From: Rubritepida flocculans DSM 14296 | Lineage (GTDB): Bacteria; Pseudomonadota; Alphaproteobacteria; Acetobacterales; Acetobacteraceae | Assembly: GCF_000425365.1 (NCBI RefSeq) | Contig: NZ_AUDH01000024.1 | Span: 1-51,436 of the forward strand | Length of the DNA: 51,436 bases | Direction of reading: 5' to 3' | Shown here: in pieces, positions 50,121-51,436 of the stretch | How positions within the stretch are numbered: the stretch's first letter is position 1 | Layout of the letters: every line of letters starts with the position of its first letter | Notes under the pieces: generated by a model | The model's database searches: none | Told to the model about the DNA's origin: nothing | The model's input: only the letters and a program-made list of their open reading frames with translations | Translations under genes and position numbers: made by a program

Positions 50121-51098
50121 GTGAAGCGTCGTCATCTCGTCGCGGCTCTCGCCGCTGGTCTCGTGGCTCCGGCCGTTTCGCGCGGGCAGGGGCTGGGGGC
50201 GGGCTTTCCCGACCGGCCGCTGCGGCTGATCGTGCCCTGGCCGCCGGGGGGCTCCACGGACACCATCGCGCGCATCTACCAGCCGCGCCTCGCGGAGGTG
50301 CTGGGGCGGCCGATCGTGATCGACAACCGGGGCGGCGCCTCCGGCGCCACGGGCGCCATCGAGGCCGCGCGCGCGCCGGGCGACGGGAGCACCTGGCTCT
50401 TCGTCTACGACACGCAGGCGACCAACGAGACGGTGATGCGCCTGCCTTTCCGCACCATGGAGGCCTTCGTTCCGGTCTGCCATGTGGCCTCCGGCCCGCT
50501 GGTGATGGTGGCGCACCAGTCCACCCCCTATCGCAGCTTCGAGGAGGTGGTGGCGGCGGCGCGCCGCGCGCCGGACACGATCAACTACGCGACCTCGGGC
50601 GTGGGCGGGCTGGCGCATGTCTCCACCACGCTGCTGCAGCAGCAGGGGAATTTCCGGATCGTGCATGTGCCCTATCGGGGCGGCGGCCCGGCGGTGCAGG
50701 ATGCGGTGGCGGGGCATGTGCCGCTGTTCATGACGAATGTGGTGATCGTGAGCCAGCACATCCGCTCGGGCGTGCTGCGGCCGCTCGGCGTGACCACGCG
50801 CGGCGAGAGCCGGCATGTGCCGAACACGCGCAGCTTCAGCCAGCAGGGCTTCGGTGATTTCGAGGCGCCGACCTGGTGGGCGCTGCTGGGGCGCGCCGGC
50901 ACGCCGGAGCCTCTGGTGCGGCAGATGAACGAGGCGCTGGTGCGCGTCCTGAACGAACCCGCCATCAAGAACCGCATCGAGGAGCAGGGCTGCGACATCG
51001 TGGCCTCCACCCCGGAGGCCTGCGGCCAGTTCGTGCAGGGGGAGATCGCGAAGTGGGGCCGCGTGATCAACGAGAACAACATCCGCGCCGATAGCTGA
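50121..51098 (+). CDS. Bug/TctC-family substrate-binding protein
   Basis: 325 residues, GTG start with GGAGGA 8 bases upstream. Signal peptide (KRRHLVAALAAGLVAPAVSRG) then RPLRLIVPWPPGGSTDTIARI and IDNRGGASGATGAIEAARA, both diagnostic of Bug proteins; GVGGLAHVSTTLLQQQ and VPYRGGGPAVQDAVAGHV follow. Periplasmic binding protein for a small carboxylate. It stands alone after the LysR gene (70-bp gap), which might regulate it. Confidence 0.9.
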   Translation: MKRRHLVAALAAGLVAPAVSRGQGLGAGFPDRPLRLIVPWPPGGSTDTIARIYQPRLAEVLGRPIVIDNRGGASGATGAIEAARAPGDGSTWLFVYDTQATNETVMRLPFRTMEAFVPVCHVASGPLVMVAHQSTPYRSFEEVVAAARRAPDTINYATSGVGGLAHVSTTLLQQQGNFRIVHVPYRGGGPAVQDAVAGHVPLFMTNVVIVSQHIRSGVLRPLGVTTRGESRHVPNTRSFSQQGFGDFEAPTWWALLGRAGTPEPLVRQMNEALVRVLNEPAIKNRIEEQGCDIVASTPEACGQFVQGEIAKWGRVINENNIRADS

Positions 51099-51121
51099 TT
51101 CGGCCGGGCAATGGCCTGAGG

Positions 51122-51148
51122 CGCATGCGCGCCATGCGCGCGCATGCG
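51122..51148 (+). terminator. Strong hairpin after the Bug protein gene
   Basis: CGCATGCGCGC (51122-51132) and GCGCGCATGCG (51138-51148) form an 11-bp perfect stem with loop CATGC, 23 bp after the stop. No T-tract, but the stem is stable enough to block transcription entering the promoter region to the right. Confidence 0.5.
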
Positions 51149-51233
51149 TGACAGGGGGTTTACAGGCGCGGCGCAGGGGCCTAATGAGCCGTCACCGCGA
51201 CGGCGCCGGTGACGGTGCGGCGCGGTGACGGGG

Positions 51234-51261
51234 TTGACAGCCCGGCGTTCTTCGCTAGACT
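51234..51261 (+). promoter_or_regulatory. Strong sigma-70 promoter, probably of a ribosomal RNA operon
   Basis: TTGACA (51234-51239) and TAGACT (51256-51261) are 16 bp apart, the best promoter match in the window. Just upstream are GTCACCG (51191-51197) and two copies of CGGTGAC (51207-51213, 51223-51229), which can pair or act as a regulator site. No protein gene follows in the remaining 175 bp. Confidence 0.65.
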
Positions 51262-51436
51262 GCCAGCCCTTCGCAGGGGGACCTGCAGCCTCCCGAGAGA
51301 GTGGGGGTCATCACGTCAGCCGGGCCCCGGCTGTCGTGGCTGCTGTTTCACAACCGCATCTGATCATGCAGTGTTGATTGATACGCGCGTTTGGTGTGTT
51401 TTTTGGTGATGATGGCTGGTGCTGACTTATGGTGCT
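51262..51436 (+). other. Untranslated leader, probably 5' of 16S rRNA (runs off edge)
   Basis: 175 bp with GC falling sharply toward the right edge (T/G-rich after 51380) and no convincing start with a ribosome site. It has the palindrome CAGCCGGGCCCCGGCTG (51317-51333). The mix of very strong promoter, structured leader and falling GC resembles rRNA operon leaders in alphaproteobacteria, but the 16S 5' end itself is not within the window. The rest of 51099-51436 holds only the hairpin and promoter already listed. Confidence 0.45.

Noticed and set aside
51209-51409. 66-codon frame across the promoter at the right edge
   Set aside because: Its start lies upstream of the -35 and the frame crosses the promoter and leader; no ribosome site.

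Overview
The window is very GC-rich DNA (well above 65% by eye) with dense, translationally coupled genes, frequent GTG/TTG starts and almost no spacer. The gene content fits an alphaproteobacterium, most likely an Acetobacteraceae/Roseomonas-like chromosome: orphan Bug/TctC binding proteins, a TRAP transporter, an imuA-imuB-dnaE2 mutagenesis cassette, the four-gene ligase-associated DNA damage response cluster, a DUF1127 protein beside a LysR regulator, and a Fur-type iron-regulated binding protein. The taxonomic call is an inference from gene content, not a computed placement.

Layout. 1-212: truncated IS630-type transposase. 318-7005 (minus): partner-switching pair (RsbW-like kinase, STAS antagonist) followed by a chemosensory set cheR-cheW(tandem)-cheB-REC-cheA, with a palindromic repeat between the two modules. 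7300-16048 (mostly plus): acyl-CoA dehydrogenase/Bug protein/nitronate monooxygenase operon, a convergent D-2-hydroxyacid dehydrogenase, then an SDR-hyuA-hyuB operon. 16061-26447 (minus): a long same-strand run. In transcription order it holds TRAP transporter dctP-dctQ-dctM, copC-copD-hlyD-devC-devA, an amino-acid-type binding protein, a serine hydrolase and two small proteins. 26577-32039: D-aminoacylase-type amidohydrolase and a membrane protein (plus), queG-ridA (minus), flavin monooxygenase and enoyl-CoA hydratase (plus). 32054-40383: DNA repair block (metallophosphoesterase, photolyase, PdeM, Lhr-type helicase on minus; MBL exonuclease and ATP-dependent ligase on plus, fired from a 33-bp divergent gap). 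40482-42359: two near-identical putative Fur-controlled promoters driving an iron-binding protein and an uncharacterised 141-residue protein. 42395-47870 (minus): imuA-imuB-dnaE2. 48101-51098: lipoprotein serine protease, DUF1127 protein, LysR regulator, Bug protein. 51234 onward: a strong sigma-70 promoter and leader that look like the start of a ribosomal RNA operon running off the right edge.

How it fits together. Three themes recur: DNA damage tolerance (photolyase, ligase cluster, ImuABC within about 16 kb), uptake and catabolism of organic acids and amides (TRAP, Bug, hydantoinase, D-aminoacylase, acyl-CoA enzymes), and envelope/metal handling (CopCD plus an ABC exporter, iron binding protein). 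The most unusual sequence-level features are a three-copy family of nested palindromes that abuts stop codons and separates imuB from dnaE2, the paired iron-type promoters, and a Che array apparently wired behind a partner-switching module.
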